A DNA stretch of 64,000 bases from Acinetobacter pittii (GCF_034064985.1 NZ_CP139249.1:2852001-2916000); one strand, 5' to 3'. Positions 17,675-28,465 are shown, numbered from the stretch's first letter. Numbers and translations: made by a program. The notes: generated from the letters alone by a model not told the origin.

Positions 17675-18937
17675 ATGTGGCTAAAGCTCAAGCGTAGTTT
17701 ATTTTTACAGGTTCTTTGTGCTCTGTTTCTTGGGGTTGCAGTTGGAATCGGCTTTCATGATTTCTCCCTATCTTTAAAGCCATTAGGTGATGGTTTTATT
17801 TCTTTAATTAAGATGCTGATTGCACCAATTGTGTTTTGTGTGGTTGTACTGGGAATCTATGGTGCAAACGACATTAAAAAAATGGGCAAAGTCGGTGCAA
17901 AAACTATTCTCTATTTTGAAGTGGTGACCAGTATTGCCTTAATTTTAGGCATTATTGTGGCCTATGTATTTAAACCGGGCGTCGGTATGAATATCGATAT
18001 TAGCCATTTAGATGCAAAAGATTTAAGTACCTATACCGAACGTGCCCATGAAATGCATACAGGTTCGGAATTTCTACTCAATATTATTCCCAAAACCTTC
18101 ACTGCCGCTTTTGCAAACGGCGATATTTTACAAGTTTTATTAATCGCTATTTTATTTGGTGTTTCCCTACTTTTAATTCCTAAACATTTAGCAGAGCTGG
18201 TACGTCAAGCACTTGAAGCTTTTTCGGAAGTCTTCTTTAAAATTATGGGGCTCATTATTCGTTTAGCCCCAATTGGTGTATTTGGTTCAGTGGCCTATAC
18301 CACTGCTAAATTTGGTTTAGATTCGCTCTTACAATTGGGTTATTTAGTTTTACTGTTTTATGCAACCTGCATTTTATTTGTCGTTATTGTTTTAGGTTCG
18401 ATTTTAAAACTTGCCGGTTTCAATATTTTCAAATTTGTAGGCTATTTTAAAGATGAACTCGCAATTGTTTTAGGTACAGCTTCTTCTGACTCTGTTCTTC
18501 CTCAAATTATGAAAAAGCTCAAAAATTTGGGAATTAAAGATTCAACTGTGGGTTTGGTTATTCCAACGGGTTATTTATTTAATTTGGATGGGTTTTCAAT
18601 TTATTTAACGTTAGGTGTGATTTTTATAGCGCAAGCCTGCAATATTAATTTGTCTATGCACGACTTACTGGCTATTTTATTGGTTTCGCTTATTACATCG
18701 AAAGGCGCACACGGCATACCCGGCTCGGCCTTAGTTATTCTTGCAGCCACACTTTCAGTGATACCAAGTCTCCCTGCAATTGGCTTAGTGCTGCTACTTT
18801 CAGTCGATTGGTTTATTGGAATTATTCGTGCCTGTACCAACTTAATCGGTAACTGTGTCGCGACCGTAGTGATTGCTCACTGGGAAAAAGATATTGACCA
18901 TGCCCAAGCTAAAGCTGTGTTAGATAGCAAACTTTAA
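17675..18937 (+). CDS. Dicarboxylate/amino acid:cation symporter (DctA/GltP family)
   Basis: A 420-residue carrier of the DAACS family. The two re-entrant loop regions are visible as TASSDSVLPQIMKKL and the later SKGAHGIPGSA, and VIPTGYLFNLDGFSIYLT is the conserved substrate-site motif. The acidic and aromatic pattern is closer to DctA (C4-dicarboxylates) than to GltP, but specificity is not proven. Confidence 0.88.
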   Translation: MWLKLKRSLFLQVLCALFLGVAVGIGFHDFSLSLKPLGDGFISLIKMLIAPIVFCVVVLGIYGANDIKKMGKVGAKTILYFEVVTSIALILGIIVAYVFKPGVGMNIDISHLDAKDLSTYTERAHEMHTGSEFLLNIIPKTFTAAFANGDILQVLLIAILFGVSLLLIPKHLAELVRQALEAFSEVFFKIMGLIIRLAPIGVFGSVAYTTAKFGLDSLLQLGYLVLLFYATCILFVVIVLGSILKLAGFNIFKFVGYFKDELAIVLGTASSDSVLPQIMKKLKNLGIKDSTVGLVIPTGYLFNLDGFSIYLTLGVIFIAQACNINLSMHDLLAILLVSLITSKGAHGIPGSALVILAATLSVIPSLPAIGLVLLLSVDWFIGIIRACTNLIGNCVATVVIAHWEKDIDHAQAKAVLDSKL

Positions 18938-18948
18938 TCCCACTCTTC

Positions 18949-18984
18949 AGAGAACATTGAATTACTTTTGGTTTAATGTTCTCT
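18949..18984. terminator. Weak intrinsic terminator or stem-loop between converging genes
   Basis: AGAGAACATT and AATGTTCTCT form a 10-bp stem with a 16-base loop between the symporter stop and the end of the CobW-type gene. The T run is short. Confidence 0.45.
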
Positions 18985-19981
18985 ATTCTTCAAGCTGACA
19001 GGCAAGTAATGCTGTTTCAAAAGCCAACCAATCATGGTTATGTTGGCTAATGATTTCAATACGGTTATCAATACCCTCTTCGCCCGACTTATAATTAAAC
19101 TGATCAGGATTAAAGTTAAAAACTTTCCAACCTTGATCTGTATTAAAAATTCCCTTGATTCTTAGCCAATCCTGCTGCGCACATAATAGGTCTAGCAAAG
19201 CATAAAAATCGAATTTCCAGCGTTTAGGTAATTTCCAACCTGCCACAATATAACCTTGTGCCGACTCGACATAATGATAAGGTAATTGCTGAATTTCCTT
19301 TGTGACTTCGGTTTCAGTCATTTGCTTTTGAAGTTTAAGTAAAGGTTGTATAGATCGCTCGGTTAAACGAGCAGCCACATCAATTTTATTTAAGGCTAAC
19401 TGACTATGTTCAGTTTTAATCCACTCTTGGTGATAAGGCTGGTATTCGCCTTTTAATAGCTCAAGCGCCTGATCATCTTCAAAAGTCATCACATCGGTAT
19501 GTGACACCACCACAATCTGGGCAGCTTTTAACTGATCTTCATAAAGGTTTTGTTTAACCCAATTGGTATCATGCAAACGACTACCATCGACCACCGTAAT
19601 CAACGCTCGCATGGCTAAACTACTTTGCCAATGAGGTTCAGTCAGTTGGTCAAATAACTGAGAAGGATGCCCAAGTCCAGTCGGTTCAATAAAGAGCCGA
19701 TCTGGTTTTTGTTCACTTAACAGTCGAGCTAAAGCAATATGCATAGGCAATTGACTACTGCAACATAGACAACCACCTAATAGTTCTTTGACTGCATATC
19801 CTTCATCTTGAGGTAAGAGTTGTTGGTCTACTCCAATTTGCCCAAACTCATTCATTAATACCGCCCAAACCTCATCTTTAGGCTTTTGGCTTAGTAAATG
19901 CTGTAATAATGTGGTTTTTCCTGCCCCTAAAAAACCAGAGATAATATGGGTAGGAACAGTTTTTTGGGCAATCAGTTTCAC
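18983..19981 (-). CDS. CobW/P47K-family GTP-binding metallochaperone
   Basis: A 332-residue G3E GTPase. Walker A is GFLGAGKT (residues 16-23), the metal-binding CxCC motif is in GGCLCCSSQ, and IEPTGLGHP and TVVDGSRL follow. The C-terminal CobW_C domain is present. Such proteins deliver zinc or other metals to target enzymes. No Zur box was recognised in the long upstream interval, so the metal is not assigned. Confidence 0.85.
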   Translation of the reverse strand: MKLIAQKTVPTHIISGFLGAGKTTLLQHLLSQKPKDEVWAVLMNEFGQIGVDQQLLPQDEGYAVKELLGGCLCCSSQLPMHIALARLLSEQKPDRLFIEPTGLGHPSQLFDQLTEPHWQSSLAMRALITVVDGSRLHDTNWVKQNLYEDQLKAAQIVVVSHTDVMTFEDDQALELLKGEYQPYHQEWIKTEHSQLALNKIDVAARLTERSIQPLLKLQKQMTETEVTKEIQQLPYHYVESAQGYIVAGWKLPKRWKFDFYALLDLLCAQQDWLRIKGIFNTDQGWKVFNFNPDQFNYKSGEEGIDNRIEIISQHNHDWLAFETALLACQLEE

Positions 19982-20481
19982 AAGCGGCTCAAATCAACAA
20001 GGTTTAAAAAACTAAGAAAGGTATATCACTGTTTAAGTAGCATGAAAATGGTTTTTCACTTTGAAGATATACTTTTCAATTATTGGGCTAAAGCCCCAAA
20101 TATGTGACAGACATCTCATCAATTATCTAAATTAACTTTTGATATTTATAATTCAAACGAAATATCCTATTTAAGTATATTCACAATTCATGCCAAAGTG
20201 TTAGGTTTACGTAAACAATTTGGTTTTTTTTCACTCAAAAAGAAATATTTTTTCACATTTTAAGGCGTATTTAAGCCCCTTTATTTTACAGATTACTCAC
20301 ATAAACGACCCGTATATTTCATATTGTTAAGATAGGCGTAATAGATTGTTAAGTTAATTGATGTAATCTGAACCTCGGCTTAGCATGTGTCCTAGCTTAG
20401 TCATTCAGCCATACAGGTTTCATGTAGGTACGAACGATTAGGTTTAATTTATTTTTAAATGAAATTTAAGGATGCCATAAA
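19982..20481. other. Intergenic region with tandem 9-mers
   Basis: Five hundred AT-rich bases between the CobW-type gene and the small secreted protein. The 9-mer ATTGTTAAG occurs at 20323-20331 and 20345-20353, 22 bp apart, about two helical turns, which may mark a regulator site upstream of the small protein. No gene, RNA or terminator was recognised. Confidence 0.35.
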
Positions 20482-20682
20482 ATGAAATTAGCTAAAACTT
20501 TACTCGCTACTACACTTGCTTTAACTGCTGCTTCAACTTTCGCTGCTTCTAAGCACGACCAAGCACATAACACTGCTGGTGAAGAAAAAGTTGTTGTTTC
20601 AACTCAAGAACAAGCAAACACTGCAAATGCTGCATCTGATGCTGTAGGTTCTGCTTCTGAAGCTGCTCCTGCAACTCGTTAA
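20482..20682 (+). CDS. Small secreted Ala-rich protein
   Basis: A 66-residue precursor with a clear signal peptide (KTLLATTLALTAASTFAAS) and a short mature part of about 45 residues rich in Ala, Ser, Glu and Gln (EQANTANAASDAVGS). No Cys and no further membrane segment. Start follows an AAGGA-like site. The gene has its own terminator. The function is unknown; small abundant periplasmic proteins of this type are common in Acinetobacter. Confidence 0.75.
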   Translation: MKLAKTLLATTLALTAASTFAASKHDQAHNTAGEEKVVVSTQEQANTANAASDAVGSASEAAPATR

Positions 20683-20761
20683 TTCTCTCAGCACTCTCCT
20701 CCAAGCTCAGAGATAATTTTACTGAAAGGAAATATGGACGCTGAATTTTAGTAAAGAAGAG

Positions 20762-20797
20762 AAAGGATCGAACCATGCTGCGGTTCGGTCCTTTTTT
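20762..20797 (+). terminator. Terminator after the small secreted protein gene
   Basis: AAAGGATCGAACC pairs with GGTTCGGTCCTTT around a seven-base loop, followed by a T run. It may also work for the converging thioesterase gene. Confidence 0.85.
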
Positions 20798-20812
20798 AAT
20801 TCGATCTATTTT

Positions 20813-21328
20813 TTAAGAAGTTTTCTTATACATGCTACAAGATGGATTATGGTTTTCTTGCAGACGTAAAACCTTACGGTGCTCAGCTGCTTCAAAGCGA
20901 CAACGTTTCCATTCTGTATTTAGATTTAATTGAGGTACTTCACATGGCTTGCCCTGTTCATCAACAGCAACCATCGTGAAATAACAGCTATTGGTATGGC
21001 GTACTGTACGCTTCTGAATATTTTGGGCTTCAACACGGATGCCTACTTCCATTGAAGTACGGCCTACATGATTCACACTTGCCAAGAAGGTTACCAGCTC
21101 ACCCACATAAATCGGTTCTTTAAAATTTACCTTATCTACAGATAAAGTCACCACATAGCCACCCGAATAACGACTTGCGCAAGCGTAAGCGACTTGGTCG
21201 AGTAGTTTTAGAATCGTACCACCATGAACATTACCTGAAAAATTTGCCATATCAGGCGTCATCAAAACTGACATCGTCAATTCAGACTGGTCATCAGTTG
21301 CTGGGGTTATTTCATCTAATGTAGGCAT
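20813..21328 (-). CDS. Acyl-CoA thioesterase (hotdog fold, YciA/BACH type)
   Basis: A 171-residue single hotdog-domain protein. MANFSGNVHGGTILKLLDQVAY is the family active-site region with the conserved Asp, and the VDKVNFKEPIYVGELV strand follows. Such enzymes hydrolyse acyl-CoA thioesters in the cytoplasm. It stands alone. The 250 bases upstream are very AT-rich with no clear element. Confidence 0.88.
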   Translation of the reverse strand: MPTLDEITPATDDQSELTMSVLMTPDMANFSGNVHGGTILKLLDQVAYACASRYSGGYVVTLSVDKVNFKEPIYVGELVTFLASVNHVGRTSMEVGIRVEAQNIQKRTVRHTNSCYFTMVAVDEQGKPCEVPQLNLNTEWKRCRFEAAEHRKVLRLQENHNPSCSMYKKTS

Positions 21329-21581
21329 AGCTAAACTCTGGGTCTTAAAACAAGCTCAGTTAACATTATGGTTGATAATTCACAAAAAAAACATGCTTAA
21401 ATCCACAACATAGCATTGTATTTTTTAATATCTTCGATTGTTTTTTAAAATTTAATTTTTTAAGACATTATTTTTAAAGTTATTTTTTTAAAGCTGTTTT
21501 ATTTATCCTGGAGTTTTTTAGAAGATGCTATGCCATTTTATTCCATGTTCAATGACATAGCAGGTTCTTATGAGTGACTTG

Positions 21582-22196
21582 CTATACTTTATTGATGACG
21601 CCTGTCACACCATTAATAATCATATCAATGGCGATCGTACCGATTAATAAAGCAGATAAACGCCCAACAATATCAAAATAGCGGTCGATATGCTTGGCAT
21701 GTTTATAGCGTAAATGATCATGTGAAAATTTCATCAAAATCAAAATACTGCAAGTTAAAAATAAAGTGAAGGCAATCACTAGGGCTGCCTCACCGATTGA
21801 CATTTCAATCCCTGTGACTACCGCAGCGCTAATAGTCCCTGGACCGATCATAAACGGCATGGCAATGGTGCCAGCCAGATGTTCTGGAGCACCACGCATT
21901 TCTCCAATGGTATCGGCCCCCTGAAACACATAGCGGTAGCCAATCACCAAAAAGATAAGGCCTCCAAAAATCTGAAAGGCTTCAAAACGTACATTCAGAT
22001 ATTTACTAAAAATTGTTTCGCCGCCCCATGCAAATAGCATAAACACGACAAAAGCAATTACACTTCCCTGAATCAGTGCTTTATTAAACACCTTTGCTTC
22101 TGAATGGCGAATCAGGCCAATCATATAAATGCTCATTAAGAATGGATTGAGCAATGAGAAAAATAAAGCAAAAGAATGTAGATAAGGAGAAGCCAT
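21582..22196 (-). CDS. MarC-family integral membrane protein
   Basis: A 204-residue protein with six hydrophobic segments. The region FQIFGGLIFLVIGYRYV and the signature GTIAMPFMIGPGTISA are typical of the MarC (UPF0056) family, whose function is unclear. It is 11 bp downstream of the large BCCT carrier gene, so it may be cotranscribed with it. Confidence 0.85.
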   Translation of the reverse strand: MASPYLHSFALFFSLLNPFLMSIYMIGLIRHSEAKVFNKALIQGSVIAFVVFMLFAWGGETIFSKYLNVRFEAFQIFGGLIFLVIGYRYVFQGADTIGEMRGAPEHLAGTIAMPFMIGPGTISAAVVTGIEMSIGEAALVIAFTLFLTCSILILMKFSHDHLRYKHAKHIDRYFDIVGRLSALLIGTIAIDMIINGVTGVINKV

Positions 22197-22207
22197 GCAT
22201 TTTCCTC

Positions 22208-24274
22208 TTAAGCTTGTGGATCTGGGAACAATGGACGGTTACCCGGGCTAATACGATTAATATGTAAGAATGTCATATGTCTTTCATATTTATCTAAAAT
22301 ATCATTAATCACCTGTTCTTTACTGTAGCCAACCAGATCGTTATCTTGAGAGCCATCATAAAGATAGGTTTCAAGTCGGAAATAGAACTGTTTGCCACGT
22401 TTTACACGCTGACTGAAGTTCGGCGCGCTATAGCGTACAGGCCAGATCTGATAAACAAAGTTTTGCTCTTCTTCCAAATGGATAGTCAGATCTAGATGGT
22501 AAAGCGTATCTTCATCTTCAAGCGGGGTTTGCTGCACGTCCACATTCATACCCTGCTTAATCAACTCATCAGCAACAGCTTGAACAGCCGGCAAACACAC
22601 TGTATCTAGCATGCGCTGTGTTTCAGTGGTTCCCGGATGATGCATGACTCGAGTTAAACGCTGTTTCCAGTTCAGAATATCCACATTCCCTACCACTGGC
22701 GCTGCATTCATACTGAGACTAGCATGCCTGTAATCTTCAAGTCTGAGCGACTTATAAAGCCCTGCCATCACAAGGAACATCACAAAACTAAACGGCAATC
22801 CCATAATAATAGTTGCGTTTTGCAAGGCAGTAATGCCGTTGGTCATGAGCATGGCGAGCGTGAGCAAACCAATTGCTATTGCCCAAAACACGCTTAACCA
22901 ACGTGGAGCATCATTATCAATATTAGTGAGTTTAGTGGTGAAGTTACCTAAAACTAGCGCTCCCGAATCGGCAGAAGTCACGTAGAACAAAAGCCCTGTT
23001 ACGGTGGCAATTGAAGCGATAAAGGTAAAGCCCGGATATTGTGCTAACAGGTCATAAAAACCATGAGCCGGATTTGCCAACACAGTCGCTGCTAAGGTTT
23101 GGTTGCCTTCAAAAATAACGCTGTGCAGTGCACTATTACCAAAAATAGATAACCACGTGAGTGTAAATAGAAGAGGAATAATTAAGGTACCGCATACAAA
23201 CTCACGAATGGTACGCCCTCTTGAGATACGTGCTAAAAAGAGTCCTACAAATGGAGACCAAGCAATCCACCACGCCCAGAAGAAGAAAGTCCAACTACTC
23301 ATCCATTCTTTAGGCTGTTCAAAAGCAAAACTTTGTAATGCTAAAGCAGGGAAACGGGTTAAATAGTCACCAATATTTTGGACAAGGGCGTTGAGTAAAA
23401 ACTCGGTATTTCCCAAGAATAAAATAAACAGCAATAACCCGACTGAAACATAAATATTGATTTCAGATAAAATCCGCAGGCCTTTATTGACCCCAGATGT
23501 CACCGAAATAACGCTAATACCCACTGCAACAGCAATCAGGATAAATTGCATCCAGATATTTTCTGGTAACCCCAATAACACATGTAGGCCATAATTCAGC
23601 TGTACTACTCCAATCCCGCAGGTCGTCGCAATACCAAAAATTGTCCCGATGACAGCAGCCGTATCAACACTATGCCCAATTGCCCCATTAATTCTGTTCC
23701 CGAAAATTGGGTAAAGTGCAGAACGAATGGTAAGTGGCAAATTATAACGATAGCTAAAGTATCCCAATGACATACCAATCAAGGCATACATACACCAGCC
23801 AGTTAAACCATAGTGGAATAAGGTCCAAACCATACTTTGGCGTGCTGCTTCATAGGTTTGCCCTGCTCCGACTGGAGGTTGCATGTAATGAGATAGTGGT
23901 TCAGCGACCGAGAAGAACATGAGGTCGATACCAATACCCGCCGAGAACAGCATGGCAGACCAACTGAGTAAACTAAACTCAGGCTTTGAATGCTTAGGGC
24001 CTAATTTGATACTGCCATATCTTGAGCAGGCAATAAAAATCACGAAGGCCATATATAGTGTTGCAGCCAGCAGATAATACCAACCAAAAGTTGAAGTTAC
24101 CCACTGAAGCACAGCATTCATGACTCGATTTGCAAAATCGTTGAACAAAAATGTGACGAGAGAAAAAATTAAAATAAGTACAGCTGAAAAATAAAAAACC
24201 ACACGGTTGAGCGGGTCTTTTTTAGATTTAGATAATGTTAAATCATCAACTGCTCTTGGATTATCTGTTGCCAT
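22208..24274 (-). CDS. betT: BCCT-family choline transporter, BetT-like with long C-terminal domain
   Basis: A 688-residue betaine/choline/carnitine transporter. The core motif WTFFFWAWWIAWSPFVGLFLARISRGRT is present, and SAGIGIDLMFFSVAEP carries the Asp found in proton-coupled BetT rather than the Gly of sodium-coupled BetP. A soluble C-terminal extension of about 170 residues matches the length of E. coli BetT and is where osmotic regulation acts in that family. It lies in the bet locus next to a second carrier. Confidence 0.88.
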   Translation of the reverse strand: MATDNPRAVDDLTLSKSKKDPLNRVVFYFSAVLILIFSLVTFLFNDFANRVMNAVLQWVTSTFGWYYLLAATLYMAFVIFIACSRYGSIKLGPKHSKPEFSLLSWSAMLFSAGIGIDLMFFSVAEPLSHYMQPPVGAGQTYEAARQSMVWTLFHYGLTGWCMYALIGMSLGYFSYRYNLPLTIRSALYPIFGNRINGAIGHSVDTAAVIGTIFGIATTCGIGVVQLNYGLHVLLGLPENIWMQFILIAVAVGISVISVTSGVNKGLRILSEINIYVSVGLLLFILFLGNTEFLLNALVQNIGDYLTRFPALALQSFAFEQPKEWMSSWTFFFWAWWIAWSPFVGLFLARISRGRTIREFVCGTLIIPLLFTLTWLSIFGNSALHSVIFEGNQTLAATVLANPAHGFYDLLAQYPGFTFIASIATVTGLLFYVTSADSGALVLGNFTTKLTNIDNDAPRWLSVFWAIAIGLLTLAMLMTNGITALQNATIIMGLPFSFVMFLVMAGLYKSLRLEDYRHASLSMNAAPVVGNVDILNWKQRLTRVMHHPGTTETQRMLDTVCLPAVQAVADELIKQGMNVDVQQTPLEDEDTLYHLDLTIHLEEEQNFVYQIWPVRYSAPNFSQRVKRGKQFYFRLETYLYDGSQDNDLVGYSKEQVINDILDKYERHMTFLHINRISPGNRPLFPDPQA

Positions 24275-24394
24275 ACAATCCTCAAGGAATAAAATAAAAA
24301 TAAAATATTTAATTTCGTCTTTTCACTCTTATTTAAAACAATGAAAAGACGACTTTAAACGCAAAAAATAATATATAGATGTGATCGATTGAGG

Positions 24395-26017
24395 TTATAA
24401 AACCTCGGTCACTTTATTCTGGTCACAATTCGATGGGACTGAAATGTCTTTTGAAACAGCTAACTGTTTTTTCACTAATTGAGGGTCAAAATCATCTTGC
24501 TTTAATGCTTTAGCTAAACCAAACATATAAAGCAAAATAATGACTGAAAATGGTAAACCACATAACACCACAGCACTTTGCATGGAGTTAAAACTACCGG
24601 CTAAAAGTAAGCCAATACTTACAATGGTAATTACCACAGACCAAAAGACGCGTAACCAGATCGGTGAATCACTATCATTGGTGCCCCCTTTTGAGGACAA
24701 ATTAGCGATCATTAGTGTACCAGAGCCAACTGGTGTCAAAAATAAAACGAAACAAATTACAACAACAATACCCGCAACGTACGGATTAAACGGCAGATAT
24801 TCGAGTAATTTAAATAAAGATAATGCTGGATCAGTTAAGACCATATCACCTAATACTTTCTGTTTTTGCTGCAAGATTAAATAAATTGCAGTGTTTCCAA
24901 AAACTGAAATCCAAGCCAGTGTAAAGCCTAGTGGAATCAAGCATACACCTAATACTACTTCACGAATGGTACGTCCTTTTGAAATGCGGGCAATAAACAT
25001 GCCGACAAAAGGCGCCCAAGCAATCCACCATGCCCAATAAAATACAGTCCACGAACCCAACCAGCCACTGGCTTTTTGATTGTACAAATACATATCAAAA
25101 CTTTTACCAATAAAATTATTGAGATAATCGCCCGTATTTTGTACAAGACCATTTAATAAATGATTGGTCGGACCTGTTAAAAATACAAATAAAAGTAATG
25201 CATACAGCAAACGTAAATTAATACGCGACAACCATGCCAAGCCTTTTTCAATACCCACCACTGTCGTAATCGTGGCAACGAACATCATGATGAGCACGGC
25301 AGTAATTAAGGTTGCAGAGTTATCTGGAATTTGCGGCAGTAAATAACAAATGCCTGAAACCAATACCAAAGCACCAATACCTAAGTTGGTCACCAAAGAA
25401 ATGACCGTCGCTAAAATTCCAAAGCCATCGACAAAATCACCTACCAAGCCATGCACTCGCTCTCCAAAAATTGGATAAAGCGCTGAACGCAGTGCTAATG
25501 GCAAGTTTTGTCTAAAAGCAAAGTAACCTAAAGTGACTCCAAGCAATGCATAAAGTACCCAGCCATGAATACCCCAATGCAAAAAGCTATAAGTCATCGC
25601 ATTACGGGCTGCCTGAATCGTTCCTGCCTCGCCTTCTGGCGGTCTTAAAAAATGGTCAACAGGTTCGGCCACACCATAATAAAGTAGTGCAATGCCAATC
25701 CCTGCTGAGAACAACATTGAAGTCCAAGCCAGATAAGTGAACTCAGGCTTATCGTCATCTTTACCTAAAGGAATCTGCCCTACTTTTGAAAAAGCGAGCC
25801 AAGCGACAAAGCCCAGACAGAGCACAATAACTAGCATGTAATACCACCCGAAAAAGTGATTTACTTGCTCTTGTACATAGGTCAACCAAAACTGACTTTT
25901 TTCTGGAAACAGCACAAAAAGTAGGCCAAAAATGCCAATACTGATGGCTGAACTCCAAAATACGAAACGATTTAACCGAATATGGTCTGAAGAATATCCA
26001 TCACTTTTCAACACCAT
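24395..26017 (-). CDS. BCCT-family choline/betaine transporter, short form
   Basis: A 540-residue BCCT carrier. WTVFYWAWWIAWAPFVGMFIARISKGRT is the signature, and SAGIGIALLYYGVAEP differs from its neighbour at the coupling position (Ala in place of Asp). It lacks the long soluble C terminus. It starts at the edge of the bet control region, divergent from betI, so it probably shares BetI control. Two unequal choline carriers in one bet locus are known for Acinetobacter. Confidence 0.87.
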   Translation of the reverse strand: MVLKSDGYSSDHIRLNRFVFWSSAISIGIFGLLFVLFPEKSQFWLTYVQEQVNHFFGWYYMLVIVLCLGFVAWLAFSKVGQIPLGKDDDKPEFTYLAWTSMLFSAGIGIALLYYGVAEPVDHFLRPPEGEAGTIQAARNAMTYSFLHWGIHGWVLYALLGVTLGYFAFRQNLPLALRSALYPIFGERVHGLVGDFVDGFGILATVISLVTNLGIGALVLVSGICYLLPQIPDNSATLITAVLIMMFVATITTVVGIEKGLAWLSRINLRLLYALLLFVFLTGPTNHLLNGLVQNTGDYLNNFIGKSFDMYLYNQKASGWLGSWTVFYWAWWIAWAPFVGMFIARISKGRTIREVVLGVCLIPLGFTLAWISVFGNTAIYLILQQKQKVLGDMVLTDPALSLFKLLEYLPFNPYVAGIVVVICFVLFLTPVGSGTLMIANLSSKGGTNDSDSPIWLRVFWSVVITIVSIGLLLAGSFNSMQSAVVLCGLPFSVIILLYMFGLAKALKQDDFDPQLVKKQLAVSKDISVPSNCDQNKVTEVL

Positions 26018-26159
26018 CTTATTGCTCCTTGCAATCGGTGTATTTTTCTCAAAATAACGTGATAAGTAATGTACTTATGCGCATCATCCTATCCTTAAGA
26101 ACCTTTGATTTCACCTCTTTATTTTTAGAAGCTTGTTCAAAAATTCATTGATTTTTACA

Positions 26160-26207
26160 TATCATACTTGTTATTGATTGAACGTTCAATCAATAACAAG
26201 TATGATA
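26160..26207. promoter_or_regulatory. 48-bp perfect palindrome, BetI operator region
   Basis: The sequence is a perfect inverted repeat centred between 26183 and 26184, with the core ATTGATTGAACGTTCAATCAAT. The centre (TTGAACGTTCAA) has the form of TetR-type operators such as the BetI site. It lies between the divergent BCCT carrier gene and betI. The length beyond a single operator could hold two overlapping dimers. Confidence 0.75.
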
Positions 26208-26281
26208 AAAAAGTGCTATGATGCTCTGCAAGTTAACATGTTGAATTTTAAGCACCACTAAAAGTGCTGATGTGGACAACC

Positions 26282-26905
26282 ATGACAAAACGCAGAGTAA
26301 AACCAGAACATGTGCGACGTGAAGAAATCATGAACGCTGCACTCGACGTAATTTATGAAGTGGGGTTATCCAATACCACCATTGCACAAATTGCAAAAAA
26401 AGCCGAGCTGTCGACCGGCATTGTTAGCCATTATTTTGGCGACAAACAAGGGTTGATAAATACCTGCATGCAAGAAATGTTAAATGTTCTGCGTCGTAAA
26501 ACCGAACAGTACAGAGCAGAAGCAGATTCGCATCCAGAGAGCCAGATTAAGGCCATTATCGACTCTAACTTTGACATTAGTCAGGTCAATGAAAAAGCAA
26601 TGCGGGTCTGGTTGGACTTTTGGTCAGCAAGTATGCATGTACCAGACTTAAGCCGCTTACAAAAGATTAATGATCAACGCCTGTACTCCAACTTGAAATT
26701 TTATTTTCTTAAGTTAATGGATGAACAACAGGCCAGTGTTGCCGCTAGAGGTTTGGCAGCATTGATTGATGGATTATGGTTACGAGGCAGTTTAAGCCGT
26801 CATAACGAATTTGACAGCAACCTTGCTCGTTCCATTGCTTACGATTATGTACAAACGCAATTGCAATTTGCGAACAAGCCTTTGCAGGAGAGACAAAATG
26901 AGTGA
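26282..26905 (+). CDS. betI: BetI, TetR-family choline-responsive repressor
   Basis: About 207 residues from the ATG at 26282; the frame opens at a GTG at 26264 but [20 protein letters not shown] matches the BetI N terminus. The helix-turn-helix reads [26 protein letters not shown], followed by the BetI ligand domain ([18 protein letters not shown]). In the family it represses bet genes and is relieved by choline. It overlaps betB by 8 bp. Confidence 0.9.
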   Translation: MTKRRVKPEHVRREEIMNAALDVIYEVGLSNTTIAQIAKKAELSTGIVSHYFGDKQGLINTCMQEMLNVLRRKTEQYRAEADSHPESQIKAIIDSNFDISQVNEKAMRVWLDFWSASMHVPDLSRLQKINDQRLYSNLKFYFLKLMDEQQASVAARGLAALIDGLWLRGSLSRHNEFDSNLARSIAYDYVQTQLQFANKPLQERQNE

Positions 26906-28370
26906 TGTACAAGTTCATCAATTGTATATCCATGGACGCTACGTTAAAGCAACCAGTGGTAAAACATTTAATAGTATTAACCCCGCCAACGGCGAGACAA
27001 TCGCGATTCTTCAGCAAGCTTCTGAACAAGATATTGAAGCTGCTGTACAAAGTGCCCAACAAGGACAAAAAATCTGGGCTGCCATGACTGCCATGGAACG
27101 TTCACGTATTTTACGTCGTGCTGTCGACATTCTTCGTGAACGTAATGATGAGCTTGCCCGTCTTGAAACACTCGACACAGGTAAAGCTTTTAGCGAAACA
27201 TCTACAGTCGATATTGTGACTGGCGCAGATGTACTCGAATACTACGCAGGACTTGCAACAGCTATTCAAGGTGAACAAGTTCCACTTCGCGAATCAAGTT
27301 TCTTTTATACACGCCGTGAACCTTTAGGCGTAGTTGCTGGTATTGGTGCTTGGAACTATCCAATTCAAATCGCTTTATGGAAATCTGCCCCTGCCCTTGC
27401 TGCGGGTAATGCCATGATTTTCAAACCAAGCGAAACCACTCCACTTACTGCATTTAAACTTGCAGAAATCTATACAGAAGCTGGCCTACCAGACGGCGTA
27501 TTTAACGTGGTGCAAGGTGCTGGCCGTGAAATTGGCCAATGGCTCACTGAACATCCCGTGATTGAAAAAATCTCATTCACTGGTGGTGTGGAAACTGGCA
27601 AAAAAGTCATGGCAAGTGCTGCTGGCTCTACGCTAAAAGAAGTGACCATGGAACTCGGTGGTAAATCTCCACTGATTATTTGTGAAGATGCCGACCTGAA
27701 CCGTGCAGCAGATATTGCAGTCATGGCGAACTTCTTTAGCTCAGGTCAGGTATGTACTAACGGTACACGCGTATTTGTTCCAAAATCACTTTTAGCTGAC
27801 TTTGAAAAAGCTGTTGTAGAGCGTGTAAAACGTATTCACATTGGCGATCCAATGACTGAAGACACAAACTTCGGTCCGCTCACTAGCTTCCCTCATATGG
27901 AAAAAGTGTTGTCCTTCATTGAGTCAGGCAAACAACAAGGCGCTAAAGTGTTAATTGGTGGTGGTCGTGCGACCGAAGGCGAACTTGCCAAAGGCGCTTA
28001 TGTACTACCGACAGTATTTAGCGACTGCACTGACCAGATGGCTATTGTTCAAGAAGAAATTTTTGGACCTGTCATGAGCATCTTAAGCTATGAAACTGAA
28101 GAAGAAGTCATCCGTCGTGCTAACGACACGACCTTTGGTCTAGCTGCCGGCGTTGTTACTCAAGACATCAGCCGTGCTCATCGCATTATTCACCAAATTG
28201 AAGCCGGTATTTGCTGGATTAACACTTGGGGTGAATCGCCTGCCGAGATGCCAGTTGGTGGCTATAAACAATCTGGTGTAGGCCGCGAAAATGGCTTAAC
28301 CACGCTTGGGCACTATACCCGTATCAAATCTATTCAAGTTGAACTTGGCGATTATCAAAGCATTTTTTAA
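26898..28370 (+). CDS. betB: BetB, betaine aldehyde dehydrogenase
   Basis: 490 residues from the ATG at 26898, the exact usual length; the frame is open further upstream, but CAGGAG precedes this ATG. Motifs: [15 protein letters not shown] (cofactor), [17 protein letters not shown] with the catalytic Glu, [14 protein letters not shown] with the catalytic Cys, [10 protein letters not shown]. It oxidises betaine aldehyde to glycine betaine, an osmoprotectant. The 8-bp overlap with betI shows cotranscription. Confidence 0.93.
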   Translation: MSDVQVHQLYIHGRYVKATSGKTFNSINPANGETIAILQQASEQDIEAAVQSAQQGQKIWAAMTAMERSRILRRAVDILRERNDELARLETLDTGKAFSETSTVDIVTGADVLEYYAGLATAIQGEQVPLRESSFFYTRREPLGVVAGIGAWNYPIQIALWKSAPALAAGNAMIFKPSETTPLTAFKLAEIYTEAGLPDGVFNVVQGAGREIGQWLTEHPVIEKISFTGGVETGKKVMASAAGSTLKEVTMELGGKSPLIICEDADLNRAADIAVMANFFSSGQVCTNGTRVFVPKSLLADFEKAVVERVKRIHIGDPMTEDTNFGPLTSFPHMEKVLSFIESGKQQGAKVLIGGGRATEGELAKGAYVLPTVFSDCTDQMAIVQEEIFGPVMSILSYETEEEVIRRANDTTFGLAAGVVTQDISRAHRIIHQIEAGICWINTWGESPAEMPVGGYKQSGVGRENGLTTLGHYTRIKSIQVELGDYQSIF

Positions 28371-28465
28371 TGCCTCAATTGCTCTAAACACTTCAACCTA
28401 AATCACATATGCCGAGCAGTCTTTATAGATTGCTCAGGCAAACTGTTAGTAAAAAAAGGATAGTT

